This document shows positions 1-11,900 of a stretch of DNA of 64,000 nucleotides, piece after piece. The translations under genes were made by a program, and so were the position numbers. Each line of letters opens with the position of its first letter. Position 1 is the first letter of the stretch. Under the pieces are notes generated by a model that was given only the letters and a program-made list of their open reading frames with translations, had not been told where the DNA came from and searched no databases. Origin of the DNA: Carnegiea gigantea. Taxonomy: Eukaryota; Streptophyta; Magnoliopsida; Caryophyllales; Cactaceae. The DNA is taken from NCBI GenBank assembly GCA_029747015.1, contig JAKOGI010000565.1:310001-374000 (forward strand), written 5' to 3'.

Positions 1-516
1 CAAATGCAAATGAATCTCAAGCAAGCCACTTAAGAAAATACTATTCTTCATAAATGCTTTTGTCGATGAAAACCCCAATACTCTAAAAGAGCACTAGTTT
101 TACAATTCACACCCTCATCAATAATGTTTAGAATTTTCTATTTACCCACATAATAACAATATTGAGCAAGAAACACATGCAAATTCTAAAATGCCCTCAA
201 ACTAATTCATGCTCGAATTGTGGGAAATGAAAAATTGCCATTGTTTTTTTTCCTTAATTTTTTCTAATTTTTATTTTTTTCATTTTCTTTTAAAGAAAAA
301 CAAAATACTCAACCAAATCTATTGATTAGACCAAAAGCGCATGGTGGCGTTGTAACAAATCACGGTTGATCTCACAAGGGCTACGTTAACCTACAAGCTT
401 GTATTCCCTTAAGATAGGCTAAGCAGATTAAAGCTTGAGATTGAAATTAAAGTAATCTACTATCTAATCTGATGAACAAATAATTATAAAATTAGACAAA
501 ATAAGCAATCACCCAT
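1..516. other. Gene-free AT-rich flank
   Basis: No open reading frame, RNA gene or clear element was recognised. The stretch has homopolymer T runs near 245-290. It ends in CCCAT, which is the left target duplication of the Cassandra-type LTR that follows. Confidence 0.5.
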
Positions 517-795
517 TGTAATACCCCGAGTGTAACCTAAAAGGATCGAAGTGACTACTTATATCACCAAAGGTGCATCTTTCTTTTCGAAAAGCCCACT
601 CTTAAGAACTCTACAGTTAAGCGTGTTTGCTGGGGAGTAATCTTGGGATAGGTGACCTCCTGAAAAGTTTTCTAGACAGCATGTGAGCGAGGACGAAGCA
701 CGCCGGAAAGACTTGTGGTGATTTGTGGGGTCAGTCGACGATCCTTGAAACCGTTATTGGTAAGATCCGCGACCGAGAGGGGTCGGGACATTACA
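517..795 (+). mobile_element. Cassandra-type TRIM retrotransposon, solo LTR
   Basis: The 279-bp unit starts TGTAATACCCC and ends GGGACATTACA, the usual ends of Cassandra LTRs. It is flanked by a perfect 5-bp direct repeat CCCAT (512-516 and 796-800), as expected for LTR integration. Its middle resembles plant 5S rRNA (about 605-670), the hallmark of Cassandra. No second LTR, primer site or polypurine tract follows, so it is a solo LTR left by recombination between two LTRs. Cassandra elements encode no protein and move with enzymes supplied in trans. The call rests on the termini, the target duplication and the 5S-like core together. Confidence 0.88.
611..662 (+). promoter_or_regulatory. 5S-rRNA-derived pol III internal promoter inside Cassandra LTR
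   Basis: An A-box-like CAGTTAAGCGTG (615-626) and a C-box-like GGGATAGGTGACCTCC (645-660) stand in the order and spacing of a plant 5S rRNA internal promoter. Several substitutions relative to the usual plant 5S consensus are visible, so activity is uncertain. This is part of the LTR and not a functional 5S gene: the 5' and 3' parts of a 5S RNA are missing. Confidence 0.75.
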
Positions 796-1825
796 CCCAT
801 TCCATGTATCGATCATGCATTTCTTGCTCAATTGGTTATTTCAAAATCGATAATTGAAGTATCACAACCCTTTTCAAAGTGAAGTAAAATACTCAAATCT
901 AACCAGTTGTTGTTCTCAAGTGCTTTCGATTCATTTAGGTTCATCAGATTAGTGGTTTCTCAATTAGTGTGACTTTCTGAAAACTTCACACAATCAAGTC
1001 GAATTGTAGGGTTCTGATATCAAACTTCGTCTTTTAATACTTTGCCCAATGCCAAAACATGCAAAAGTGATCAATACTCTCGCAAGACAACAAACATCTA
1101 GGATTCAATAAAACAAGCCTATAGATTCAAAAATACCAAAGAGATCAATGCAAGATTGGGAAAAATTAACAAGATAAATCTAACAATTTGCAACTTTAGA
1201 GTACCTTGGATTCTATGAAAATAATTTTTAAGGGCAACCATTTTAGAATGTATTTCTAAGTCCCTATTATTTTGGATCAACTCTTAGCAGGGGTCGATAT
1301 TTTATGAAACAATTACTTTTCGAAGTTTTTCTTTGCAACTTACTCCTTAAACTTTTTGAATTTTCTATTTTTGGCCAAAATGAGATTCAGAGTGCAAATA
1401 CTCGAGTTTTTGGGGGGTTTTTTAAATAAAACTAAGCTTATGTTTTTGTTTAGACTTCTTTATAATGACTTTATTGGTACTAGTTATCACAATCTACTAC
1501 TTATATCATAAATATTATATTTTCTGTGATTAACGGCCAACTATGTTTAGCAAAATAATTAAAACTTAATTAGAGACTTTCAACCTTTACCTGAACTTAG
1601 TCGGCGCTAGATTCCAGCGTTCCTCTACCTTCCAGTTTATAGAGATTGCCAATCTCAACCCCACCTTCCTTAGATTAAGTACAGCATAGATCTGTTTCGC
1701 TTCCTACCTCATACCGTAGTCACTAATCAAGTTTTATAAATTTTAAATGATAGTGAGACTTTAATCAAGGAATTATAATATTTAAGACATAAGGTTCAAT
1801 TAAATAACATTCCCTACTGAGAAAC
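796..1825. other. No gene; possible pararetroviral leader in its right part
   Basis: No coding capacity was seen. At 1011-1022 the plus strand reads like the complement of a tRNA-Met primer site with two C-to-T changes. A 21-bp stretch (1163-1183) recurs exactly at 20109-20129. The right half lies downstream, in the viral sense, of the TATA box at 1995-2001, so it may be the decayed untranslated leader of the caulimovirid copy. The boundary between leader and host DNA could not be fixed. Confidence 0.4.
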
Positions 1826-1829
1826 TTCT

Positions 1830-1835
1830 TTTATT
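1830..1835 (-). terminator. AATAAA poly(A) signal of the caulimovirid copy
   Basis: TTTATT on the plus strand reads AATAAA on the viral strand, about 160 nt downstream of the viral TATA box. In plant pararetroviruses the pregenomic RNA signal lies a short way past the start site, which gives the RNA its terminal redundancy. The spacing fits that design. The match is only six bases, so the call depends on context. Confidence 0.5.
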
Positions 1836-1994
1836 GAAAGTTTGAAAGTAAAAATATTACAATGGAAAGCTTGAAGAGGGACTTAAGATAAGATTATTAG
1901 AGCTACTTGCTCGTAGAGAAATGGAGAATTCCGACTTCTCTTTTGCTTAAGAATGCTCAAATGATAATATCCTTTCTCAGCACTCGACCTCTCC

Positions 1995-2001
1995 TTTTAT
2001 A
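1995..2001 (-). promoter_or_regulatory. TATA box of the caulimovirid pregenomic promoter
   Basis: The viral strand reads CCTCTATAAAAGGAGAG here, a strong plant TATA box, placed after the last viral ORF (ending near 2131) and before the poly(A) signal at 1830-1835. This is where the 35S-type promoter sits in caulimovirids. Position and motif both support it. Whether it is still active in the plant cannot be told. Confidence 0.6.
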
Positions 2002-2130
2002 GAGGGGATGGGGGTGCATAGGATGCCCTATTGGCTACAATACACACTGATACTACACATGGCTACAGTTACATTCCTGATACTTGTTAAAATAGTACAA
2101 CAATAAAGCAATCACTTTTTAGAACTTTTA

Positions 2131-2700
2131 ATGATAACAAGACTGGTCATCATCATTAAGATTCTGCATGCCTTCATCTCAAATTATATCTTCAAGACTA
2201 TCATTATCTGGACAATCATCAAAATCATTATCAAATTGAAGATGCCGTGGTCCTATATCTTAAATAATTTAAGAAGATATTTCTTTTCTTTTTCTGATAA
2301 GAATTTTCAGCTCCAACATCAAAGAGATAATCCAAGGTATCTACTAAAACCGTTCCCTCCACGTTCATGCATTCGTTAAACTCAATGTCATTAGCGAAAA
2401 TAGTGTTTTTGCAATGCATTAATTTTTTTTCCTTGTTCAATTAATGCCCACTTTGATAATAAATATTGTAAAAACCGATCGCTCTTACTAAAGCAGGATC
2501 AATAAATAATTCTCGTCGTTCTGGAAACCATTCTTGTCGCTGATCATAGGGATCGTCAAAATCAATAATCTGAACCAGATAATCGGCTGGTTTGGGTTTT
2601 CCCTTTTCGTACTCTGCTGGTACACAATGTACTTCCAAATATAGACATCTATTATATGGAATTTTTGTTGGACTATCAGGAGATGTAAGAATCTCATGGA
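2131..2700 (-). pseudogene. Decayed downstream ORF of caulimovirid copy (transactivator position)
   Basis: Open segments at 2441-2638 and 2231-2440 are in one frame, separated by a single stop. A third segment, in another frame, continues to about 2131 and is very acidic at its end (runs of Asp and Glu). The ORF follows RNase H and precedes the promoter, the place occupied by the translational transactivator in caulimo-, cavemo- and solendoviruses and by an uncharacterised ORF2 in florendoviruses. I do not recognise a diagnostic motif, so only the position supports a function. At least one stop and one frameshift make it a pseudogene. Confidence 0.5.
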
Positions 2701-3189
2701 TCTTTCTAAATATGCATTGCTAAAATTTAGTTAGTCTTGAGAAAATTGGGAACTTCAGATCTGTGATTTCCATAAAGTAAACTACTATCTCGTATTCCCA
2801 GGCTTTAATGATGAGGTCATTTGAAGATATTGAATTTGCTAGGAAACTAACACCACCAACTACAGACTTATCAAGAAAGTAGATTATAATACTCCATGAT
2901 TCCCAAATATAATAGGAATAATTATGATAATAGTCGATGCAGGTTGTATACTATTCATTGAACTATTTTTCTTGAACATGAGAACTTATTTTTCCTAGGA
3001 TATTGTAAGGACACCGTAGGTAATTAATTTGTAACTCTAGAAGGAAAAATATTTGGGCTATTAGGTAGGCAGAAGACAGCAGAAGAAAATGTGATCTACT
3101 TTTTGTATGTAATTCCAAATTATCAATAAGGACTTTACTAGAAGGAGAAACTCATTCTAGTAGTAATGGCATTTCATTATGGATTTCCT
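2701..3189. other. Decayed viral linker between RNase H and downstream ORF
   Basis: Minus-strand reading shows short open pieces in shifting frames with stops and no recognisable domain. It is bracketed by viral sequence on both sides, so it is most simply decayed viral coding sequence. Confidence 0.4.
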
Positions 3190-5160
3190 CTTTTTCTGGC
3201 AGGAGTTCCACTTTGATGATCAACGTTGGTGAGTTCTCGAGTTAAATTATCTGCCAGAGAGTTCTTCGATCCCTTTATATGTTCAATAGAGAAGAAAAAC
3301 TAGTTAAGCCATAATTGCCAATGCAGGAGTTGCCTTTGCGCTTGTATATTTGATAAATTCCTTTTTACAAAACCAAGTATTCCTTTGCAATCAGTTTGAA
3401 TAGGAAAAAGTTTTGGGGCTAAAAAGATTAAGAACTTTTCAATTCCCCTTATAACTACAAGGATTTCTTTTTCCATCGTAGGATAGTTGCATTCTGCCTT
3501 GTTAAAACTTCTATTGCAATATTTATAGAGTTTTTTGCGTTCTTTGATTTGCAATACTATGTTCCAGTGCTCATTGTTGGCATTTGTCTCAAGAATTAAA
3601 TCATCTCCTTCATTAGGCAAATTAAGAACAGGAAGATTTCTATACATTTTTCTGACGTTTTGAATAATTTTTGAATCATTAGAAGTCCATGTCCAACTTA
3701 TTTCTTTCTTGAGTTTCTGCTGCAATGGTTTTCTTAGTTTGGCTAAATCTTTAATTAAATCTGAAGTATACATAAGGCATCCAAGAAACCTTTTTAACTA
3801 CTTTCTATCTTCAATCTTTTCGAGAAAATTCTCTATTTTTTTTTAGAATATTCTTTTGTAGGATGATTTATCCAGGTTTTATCTCTAAACCTAAAAACTC
3901 AATTTCTTATTCAGCACAAATACACTTGCTCTTACCAAATATAATACCATGATCAATGCATCTTTGGGTGACAGCTAAGATATCACTTTTATACTATTCT
4001 ATGGTTTTAAAAAAGACAAGAATATCATCATGTAAACTAAACAATAGTGACTAAAGTCTTTAAAGATGTTATCCATTCTTCGTTGGAATATTTGAGGTGC
4101 ATTTTTAAGACCAAATGGCATTACTATCCATTTATAATGTCCTTATGGGGCACTAAATGCAGTTAACGGAATGCTTTCCTTGTCCATTTTTATCTATCAA
4201 TATCTACTTTTATAATCCATTTTTTAGAACCAAGAGGCTCCTTGAATTCTATTGAAAAGGACTGTTTTGTTAGGGATATAGTAACTATCAAAGACAACAT
4301 TATCATTAAACTTTTTATAATTGATTACCATTCTTGCTTTTTCTCTTTTTTCTTCTGCATGATTTCTCACTATGAAAGCATGACTGGTGTAAGGACTCTT
4401 GTTGTTTCCAATTAATCCTTTATCCAGAAGTTCTTTGAATTATTTATCAAATTTTTTGGATATCCTGCTGTGTATAAACCATTTATTTGACTCGAATAAT
4501 AATATCGACATTTAACAAAGTAATTTTTGCAAATGTCTTATCTTTATCCCAAAATTTTGGTGGATTATTAGAATAGAGTTCTTTACATAATTACTCTTAT
4601 TGTTCAACAATCCGCTCTTTAATAGATAACTCGAGTAGCGAGATTATTAGTGCTATCTCATGTTGTACATGCATTACCTTCTTACCACAATGACTGCGTG
4701 TAAACTCAATTTTCAGATGTGTGTAAGTTTTGCTCAATTTTTTAATAGGAACTGGGTGACCATTTATTGTGAATATTATTTGATTTATAGTCCATGAGCG
4801 TGGAGAATATAGTCTATGAAAGTTATTTCTAATAATCATGTCATAAGAGGGTTAATGAGTAGCCCATAGAACTGTTATAATGCATTGAAATCTTTCTAAT
4901 TCTATAGATAGCCCTTCTATGGCTTCATTATGACTCATAATGATGTTATTAGCTATCGTTATTGTAAAGAATTTTTGGCTCTTTTCCACATAAATTCTGA
5001 AAATAATGCTCTTTTTTCCAAAGCATACAGAATAACAACTATCTATGTAAGCACACAACTCATATTTATTATATCTCTCTAAGCATATGTTTATTGGAAT
5101 ATAGATGCTATTAGGATTTGCATTGCTGATTTTATAGAATATTTTCATAGTTAGATTTTT
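3190..5160 (-). pseudogene. Caulimovirid pol relic: aspartic protease, reverse transcriptase, RNase H
   Basis: The N-terminal piece (4852-5148) aligns in pattern with a caulimovirid aspartic protease; the catalytic Asp-Thr-Gly is replaced by Asp-Ser-Cys. The segment 4597-4839 matches the protease C-terminal part and the linker to RT. RT (about 3780-4590) is broken into frames, but the catalytic Asp-Asp pair survives (codons at 4024-4029, context HDDILVF). RNase H (3300-3773, 157 codons open) keeps its Glu (EKEIL) and second Asp (QTDC) while the first catalytic Asp appears as Asn. A further RNase H C-terminal segment runs to about 3190 beyond a stop. It cannot encode an active enzyme as it stands. 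Confidence 0.85.
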
Positions 5161-5651
5161 GAGTAATTAATTCATTCTCATAAATTTCTCACAAATTAGT
5201 CACTAACAGTTCTTATTTTATACCCAATGACTTTCCTTTCTAGACTCATACTTCTGTCTATACTATGTTTTATGGGTTTAAAACTCATTCTACTCATTTA
5301 ACTGGCCATACTAATTGTATCATCTTCTTTAGCTAATGAAGAGTCTTCCTCCCATTCTGATCATGCATTCATGCTTCTTAATAATTGGGGTTTAATGGTA
5401 ATTTGACCATTCTCATCAATTTTTATCACATTTCTCTCATTGATTTTTGTAGGGTTAGCAAGCTAGGTATCTATGAATGATCAATTTTTATCTCTTGTGG
5501 ATTAGATTTAATTCTCTGGATCTTTTGCATAGGGGTAGGACTTTTAAATTTTTTTGCATCTATCATTATTACGTTAATCTTCGGATGTATAATATTATCT
5601 AATTTGTAGATAATTTTTCAAAATATCCTTCATGGATACCCTCCTCTTTTC
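5161..5651 (-). other. Unassigned caulimovirid sequence between copia insertion and protease
   Basis: The minus strand gives only short frames with several stops. With 16716-17280 it forms the roughly 1.1-kb interval between coat-protein and protease coding. In cavemovirus-like genomes a movement protein would lie there, but I see no convincing movement-protein motif. Confidence 0.4.
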
Positions 5652-5656
5652 ATGTC

Positions 5657-7102
5657 TGTTGACCCTATTGGGAAATTGTTAACCTCATACTTATATAAGG
5701 TTTTGATGATAACAAACACAAATGTAATGCTCTATATGGTTGTGCTTGAGTTTATGTTGTTGACAGGATCTGAAAAACATTTTTGAAATATCTTACTTGA
5801 TTAATAAGTGTTTGAGAACAGTGTCTTAGAACAGTTGCTGGAAAGTACATGTGTTTCAGAACATCGTTTTAGAACAGTTCTAGAAACAGTTCTTCAGAGC
5901 AGCTGACTGACAAGGACCCAAGGAGCATCAAAGAACATGGAGTACTTCAGAACAGCTCAAGAAACAGTTCTGAGAAGCGTCAAAGCATTTGGAGCGACAA
6001 GTCAAATTGTATACAAACTATCGAGCTGATTAACAAGAGTCATTGGTTTGGTATTTATTTTATTTTATTAGATTCTTGTTAATATGTCAATTAAAAGGTC
6101 TCGATTTAACATTTACTTTGAATGGTTTTTTGAGATATCTCAGAACACTGTCTTAGACCAGTTCTGAGAACAGGGTTCAGAGTGTTTTTAAGCCAAAACT
6201 GAATTTTATAGTTTTCCTTGATTTTTGGGCTGACGTTTTTGAAATATTTGAGATATATTTTCTGCAGTCATTGAGTCCAAAAGAGTTATTTTTGGCTTTG
6301 AAAATATTGTGGAGAGTTTTTAGCCTATTTTTTAGGGTGAATTTTTCACCAAGTAAAATAACTCCTATTTTTAGAATGTGGCTAATAGGTGTAGAAAATT
6401 GTGGGCTTGGCTGCTGGAAATTTGTGGTACTCATTTATCCTTGTGGCTCAAGCTGTTAGTGGGTGAGTTACCAAGTCTTGTGGACAAGCACATAAAAATT
6501 TTGTTTTATCCCACTTACACTCTCTTATTTAAGAAACTCTTCTACCTCAGCATTGCTTACGGTTTTTCAAGGGATTAAAAGTGCTTTGTGAGTCATATTT
6601 TTAGAAAGAAAAACCTTCAAAGTGTATGCAAAAATCGAGGCTTCTTCATTGGCATACTAGGCGCTCAATTGTACCTTACACCCGCTTATTTAGAAGCACT
6701 TAGAGTGAGGTGTTCATTTCATTCTCTCCTTTCATCAGTGAGAATTGAGTGTGTCCAAGTCTAGGGAGACTTTGGACGTGGTGTAACTTGTCTTGGGGTA
6801 GACGGTTACATGAGTGTTACATTTGTAACAGTGTAGGTTACTTCTGTAATGTATTTGGCCCGTATAGTAGAAGTGTGTGAAAACCCTACAGGGGTAGGTC
6901 GTGGTTTTTCACCTCAGTTGGGCCAGAGGTATTTTCCACATAAAAACACCGTGTGCATTTTGTTTACTTTCAGCTGCTATTCCATTTCTGGTTCACTGCA
7001 AACACTCTGTACGAACTATTCTTGAGGGTGTTTCCAGAAACTCCGAAAAATCAGCCAACACAATTCACCCCCTCTTGTGTTCGTGTACTCTCAAAACTAT
7101 CA
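5657..7102 (+). repeat. 5' LTR of Sirevirus-like element (1446 bp)
   Basis: It matches 15267-16710 over its whole length with a few small indels. It starts TGTT and ends ATCA, directly before the primer binding site. The first 500 bp are rich in GAACAG and CTGTTC, several paired as the palindrome GAACAGTTC. ORFs inside (for example 6271-6459, 6901-7137) are not conserved in a way that suggests coding. Confidence 0.93.
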
Positions 7103-7104
7103 GG

Positions 7105-7116
7105 TGGTATCAGAGC
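7105..7116 (+). promoter_or_regulatory. Primer binding site, initiator tRNA-Met
   Basis: TGGTATCAGAGC, complementary to the 3' end of plant initiator tRNA-Met, lies two bases after the 5' LTR, as usual for plant copia elements. It primes minus-strand DNA synthesis. Confidence 0.92.
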
Positions 7117-7158
7117 AGGTTCTCATTTAAAGGCTAACACCTTGAGAGATCCTAGAAG

Positions 7159-8967
7159 ATGAGTACATCACCAGGAATGCTTGAGCGTCAATCTGTGACT
7201 CAACCACCACACTTTAATGGTCAACATTATAGTTGGTGGAAGAATCTCATGGAAAACTATGTTCAAGCTGATGATTATGAATTATGGATGATCATTAAGA
7301 ATGGTCCACCCATTCCCAAAAAGGTAATCGAAGATAGGGATATGGTTCCCAAGGAGCCTCAGGAATTCAATGCCGAAGATTTTAAGATGATGGAAAAGAA
7401 TGCAAAGGCCAAAAAGTTCTTGTATTTTGGCCTTGGTCCTGATGAGTACACTCGCATTTCTGAGTGCGAGTCAGCCAAAGAAATCTGGGATGCCCTCCAA
7501 GTAGCTCATGAAGGCACAAATCAAGTGAAGCAGTCAAGAATTGAGCTTCTTATGAGAAAGTATGAGCTATTTGAAATGGGCGATAAAGAAACGGTGATGG
7601 AGATGTGTACCTGTTTCATCCATATTACTAATGAGCTAAAATCATTGAGAAAGTCCTTCACCACTGAGGAATTGGTGAGGAAAATCCTACGATTTTTGCC
7701 ACAGTCATAGGAGGCCAAAGTCACGGCCATTCAAGAGGCCAAGGATATGAACAAAATCTCCTTGGACGAGCTCATTGGCAATCTCCAAACTTATGAGCTT
7801 AGAAGAAGCTCTCAGCTAAAAGAGGAGACCAAGAGAGACCGAGGCCTTGCTCCAAAGGCCTTGGAAGAGGATGGTTCGGATCTTGATGAAGAAGAAATGG
7901 CCATGATCACCCGAAAATTCAAGAAATTCTTCAAGAAGGCCAAAGAGAACTCCAAAAAAAAGAACTTCAGCAAGCCCAGAAGCAATGAATGAGAGTAGTT
8001 CACTGGGTGTTTCAAGTGTGGCAAACATGACCACATTGTGAAGAACTGCCTTCTGCTGAAGGAAGAACAGGAGACAGAACAGTTCCGGAAACAAGGCAGA
8101 AAATAGTTCGGGAACAGTTCTGTAAGGCGTTTGTCAAAGGCAATACTGACGGCTTGGGGTGACACTACGGAAGACGATGAGGCCTCTGAAGAAGAAGAAG
8201 ATGTCGTAGCACTCATGGCCCAGAGTGAGTCAGATTCGGATGATAAGCCAGTGGATAGTCTATCCCAACTCAAGGGAAAGGTACGTGGTCTTAACGAAGC
8301 AAAACTTGAGGAATTGCTATTCACTTTGATGGATGAATGTGATGCTATTAATGCTGAAAATTGCATGCTAAAAGATGTCTGTTCTGATTTAAAAAGAGAT
8401 GTTAGGAAGCTTGAACATGCAAATGAGATCCTTAAAAATGAAAGACTTAAAGTGGATTAAGAGAGCCGTGTTTTGTATGAAGACCTTGATAAGCTTAAAG
8501 AAACCTTGAGTATGAGAGAAAAAGTGTTTAACACTGATCTTTCAAAGTTGGAAAGTCAGTCTCTTCAGCTGAAACAAAGGATAGAGTCCTTGGTCTGTGA
8601 AAATAGCCAATTGCTTGAAAGGCTAAAAAAGGCCGAATCTGACCTCACTGTAAACAGGCACTGGAACAGTTCCTCAGAAGCGCTTAAATGGCTAAATGCT
8701 CATCATAACCGGAATAAGAAGGGACTAGGTTTTATGACTAAACGAACTGTCTACCTAGTAAACAGAAAATATGTGGGACTATAAGAAAATATTATTTGTT
8801 TTCACTGTGGTAAAACGGGTCATTATCGTCATACTTGTCCCTCAAGAAAGTATGCCATAGAAAGAAACATGATTTATGTAAAACAAATATGGGTTAGAAA
8901 AGATGAGATTTGCATGTCTAAGGGAATGGGACCCAAGTGGATCTGGGTTCCCAAAACTAACCCCTAA
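7159..8967 (+). pseudogene. gag: gag of Sirevirus-like copia element
   Basis: It starts at ATG 7159, 43 bp after the primer site, and stays in one frame to 8967 but is interrupted by stops at 7708, 7990, 7996, 8104, 8458, 8782 and 8965. The N-terminal third has the copia gag pattern (FNGQHYSWWKNLM, then an LRKSFTTEELVRKILRFLP-like helix region). A lysine-rich stretch precedes a CCHC zinc knuckle at 8008-8049 (CFKCGKHDHIVKNC). An acidic, coiled-coil-rich region (8131-8784) follows, then a second knuckle at 8797-8838 (CFHCGKTGHYRHTC). Gag would form the particle and bind RNA through the knuckles. The last stop separates it from protease, where a gag-pol boundary could lie, but it may be just another nonsense mutation. 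Confidence 0.88.
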
Positions 8968-11900
8968 TTTGTTTTGCAGGCTAAAGTGAGAGGGAACAAC
9001 CGAGCAAACAGCCCAGCAAATAACCAACTGTGGTATATGGACAGTGGTTGTTCACGGCATATAACTGATGAAAAATCAAACTTCCTCTCACTTACAGCCT
9101 CTGATGGAGGGAGTGTGGCATTTGGAAACGGCAAATCAGGGACAATTATCGGTATGGGTAAGATAGGTGAGTTACTCTCCCATTCAATTGACAATGTATA
9201 TCTTGTGGATGGTTTACAACATAATCTACTAAGTGTGTCCTAATTGTGTGATAAAGATAACCTAGTGGTGTTTTCTTCAAAACAATGCTTGGTTGTCAAT
9301 ATCAATATAGGAGATGTTGTGTGGAGGGGGAAGCGACAAAAAATGTGTATAAAGTGTGTATTCTTTCACTTCCCCAAAATAATCTGACTTGTTTAAGTGC
9401 TTTAAATGATGATGTTATGCTTTGGCATAAGAGACTAGGTCATGCAAGTCTCTCTCTTCTGAATAAACTTGTTTTTAAAGACCTAGTAGTTGGCCTACCT
9501 TCCATCAAATACAATGATGACAAGGTGTGTGACGCTTGTGTTAGGGGTAAACAAGTCAGAACTTCTTTTAAACTAAAAAACTGTGTTAGCACTATCTGAC
9601 CTCTTGAGATGCTACATGTTGATTTGTGTGGTCCTATGAGGATCACAAGTAGAGGTGGGAAGAGGTATGTACTTGTGATAGTGGATGATTACTCTCGTTT
9701 TACATGGACTTTGTTTTTGGCTTCCAAAGATGAAACTTTTGAAAAATTTCTTGTGTTTCTTAAAAGGACTGAAAAGAGAGTAGGACACTCATTGGTTTGT
9801 CTAAGGTCTGATCATGATAAAGAATTTGAAAATTTGAGCTTTATTGACTATTGTAGTGAACATGGTGTTGATCATAATTTTTCTGCCCCAAGAACACCCC
9901 AACAGAACGGGGTGGTAGAGCGTAAAAATCGTACTCTAGAAGACATGACTAGAACAATGCTTATTGCTAGTGCTCTTCCTAGAAACTTTTGGGTGGAAGC
10001 ATTAAATACATCTTGTTACATTATTAATAGATGTATGATTAGACTCGTTCTCAACAAGACTCCTTACAAACTTCTCAAAGGTAGGAGACCTAACATTATG
10101 CATTTGAGAGTGTTTGGTTGTAAATGTTATGTGCATAATAATGGGAAGGATGCCTTGGGAAAGTTTGATCCAAGGAGTGATAAGGCAATATTTTTGGGGT
10201 ACTCCTCACACAGTAAGGCATACAAAGTATTTAACAAACGAACCTTGTGTGTTGAAGAGAGTGTGCATGTGCTGTTTGATGAAAATAACTCCCTTGTTGA
10301 GAATGATGCACAAGATGCAGAGTTCAAACTAGTCCTTGTAAGGAGAGATTTATTGCTCAATCATTCCATGCATAAGAAAGGTAAGTCTCCTGGAGGTGAA
10401 CCAAGTCCTAGAGCTGATAATGTGGAAGGTGGGCAAGGTTTAAACCAATCAGGGGGAAGCATTGCTGAACCCATTTCGAAACAAAACTAGCCCACTCAAT
10501 CCAATTCTCCACGAACAGATTTGAGAACAGGCTCCAAAACAGGCCTGGAAACAGGCTCCAGAACAAGTTCAGGACCTGTTCCACCGAGTATTCCAGTAAG
10601 AGTAGAAAGCGTATCTGTGGACCCACTTACTCCACGACCTTGGAAGCACCAAAGTTTGCACCCCCTTGACCAGATCTTATCTGACATTCATATAGGAGTG
10701 CAAACTAGATCTAAACTTAAAAACTTTTGTGCTTTCTATGCTTTTCTCTCTAACACTGAGCCAAAAAGTGTTCATGAAGCTCTTGCAGATTCTAACTGGG
10801 TTATTGCAATGCAAGAGGAACTACATCAGTTTAAAAGGAACAAGGTGTGGCACCTCGTACCACGGCCAAAGGATAGATTAATCATCGGTACCAAGTGGGT
10901 GTTCCGAAACAAGTTGGATGAGTTCGGAACAGTCACTCGGAACAAGACTCGGCTAGTGGTTCAAGGATACAACCAAGAAGAGGGAATTGATTATGAAGAA
11001 ACATTTGCACCCGTTGCAAGGATTGAAGCTATCCGCATTTTGGTAGCTTTTGCAGCTCACATGAAGATAAAGCTATACCAAATGGACGTCAAAAGTGCAT
11101 TCCTCAACGGATACCTAAAGGAAGAGATGTATGTAAGCCAACCCCCTGGGTTTGAAAATTATGAATTTTCTAACCATGTTTTCAAACTTGACAAAGCACT
11201 CTATGGTTTAAAACAAGCTCCTAGAGCTTAGTATGAACGATTGTCAAACTTTTTAATTAAAAATGTTTTTAAAAGGGGCAAGGTTGATAATACCTTGTTT
11301 CTAAAATCTAAGGGGAAACATTTATTGATTGTCTAAGTATATGTCGATGATATTATATTTGGTGCAACTCACAATGATTTGTGTGATGAGTTTTCAAAAC
11401 TGATGAGGAGTGAGTTTGAAATGAGCATGATGGGCGAGCTTCATTTCTTCTTAGGCTTGCAAACCAAGCAAACTTCAAATGGAACTATGATACATCAACA
11501 AAAATATGTCAAGGAATTAATTAAGCGGTTTGGAATGGAATCAGCCAAGCCCATAGATACTCCCATCTCTCCCTCAACCTGGTTGGTAATGGATGATGGG
11601 AGTCCCTCAGTTAAAGAAAAATCCTATAAGGGCATGATGGGGTCGCTTCTATACCTAACTGCTAGTAGACCTGACATTGTTTTTAGTGTTGGTTTGTGTA
11701 CCCGTTTTCAGTCAAAGCCAACAGAAACTCATTTAAAGGCTGTTAAACGGATTCTAAGATATTTAAAACATACTCCTGACTTAGCTTTATGGTATCCTCG
11801 AGGGTGCAACTTTGATCTTGTTGGGTATGTTGATGCTGGCTATGCAGGTTTCTTGGTTGATAGAAAAAGCACCTCAGGTATGGCTCATTTTCTTGGACCC

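Larger units (their letters stand above)
1826..5656 (-). mobile_element. Endogenous caulimovirid copy, 3' half (pol, downstream ORF, promoter)
   Basis: On the minus strand, from right to left, this segment carries an aspartic protease, reverse transcriptase and RNase H, then a smaller ORF, a TATA box and a poly(A) signal. That is the order of a plant pararetrovirus genome, which has no integrase and no LTRs. The other half of the same copy lies at 16711-18720; the two are separated by the 11-kb copia element, whose target duplication ATGTC (5652-5656) ends this segment. All reading frames are interrupted by stops and shifts, so it is a fossil. Genus is not certain: the coat-protein region precedes a gap large enough for a movement protein, an arrangement like cavemo- and solendoviruses. 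That is inference from order only. Confidence 0.82.

Noticed and set aside
605..670. 5S rRNA gene
   Set aside because: Only the core resembles 5S. It is diverged, lacks the 5' and 3' parts, and lies inside LTR-like ends with a target duplication, so it belongs to a Cassandra LTR.
7812..8366. 184-codon minus-strand Ser-rich ORF
   Set aside because: Antisense to the acidic, Lys-rich gag region. The Ser/Leu/Phe richness is the expected mirror of Glu/Lys codons.
8965..8967. Designed gag-pol readthrough stop
   Set aside because: The position is suggestive, but six other stops interrupt the same frame, so it cannot be told apart from random nonsense mutation.
9341..9350. Programmed ribosomal frameshift in pol
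   Set aside because: An A-run marks the shift, but it lies in the pre-integrase region where copia elements need no frameshift. Loss of one A explains it.
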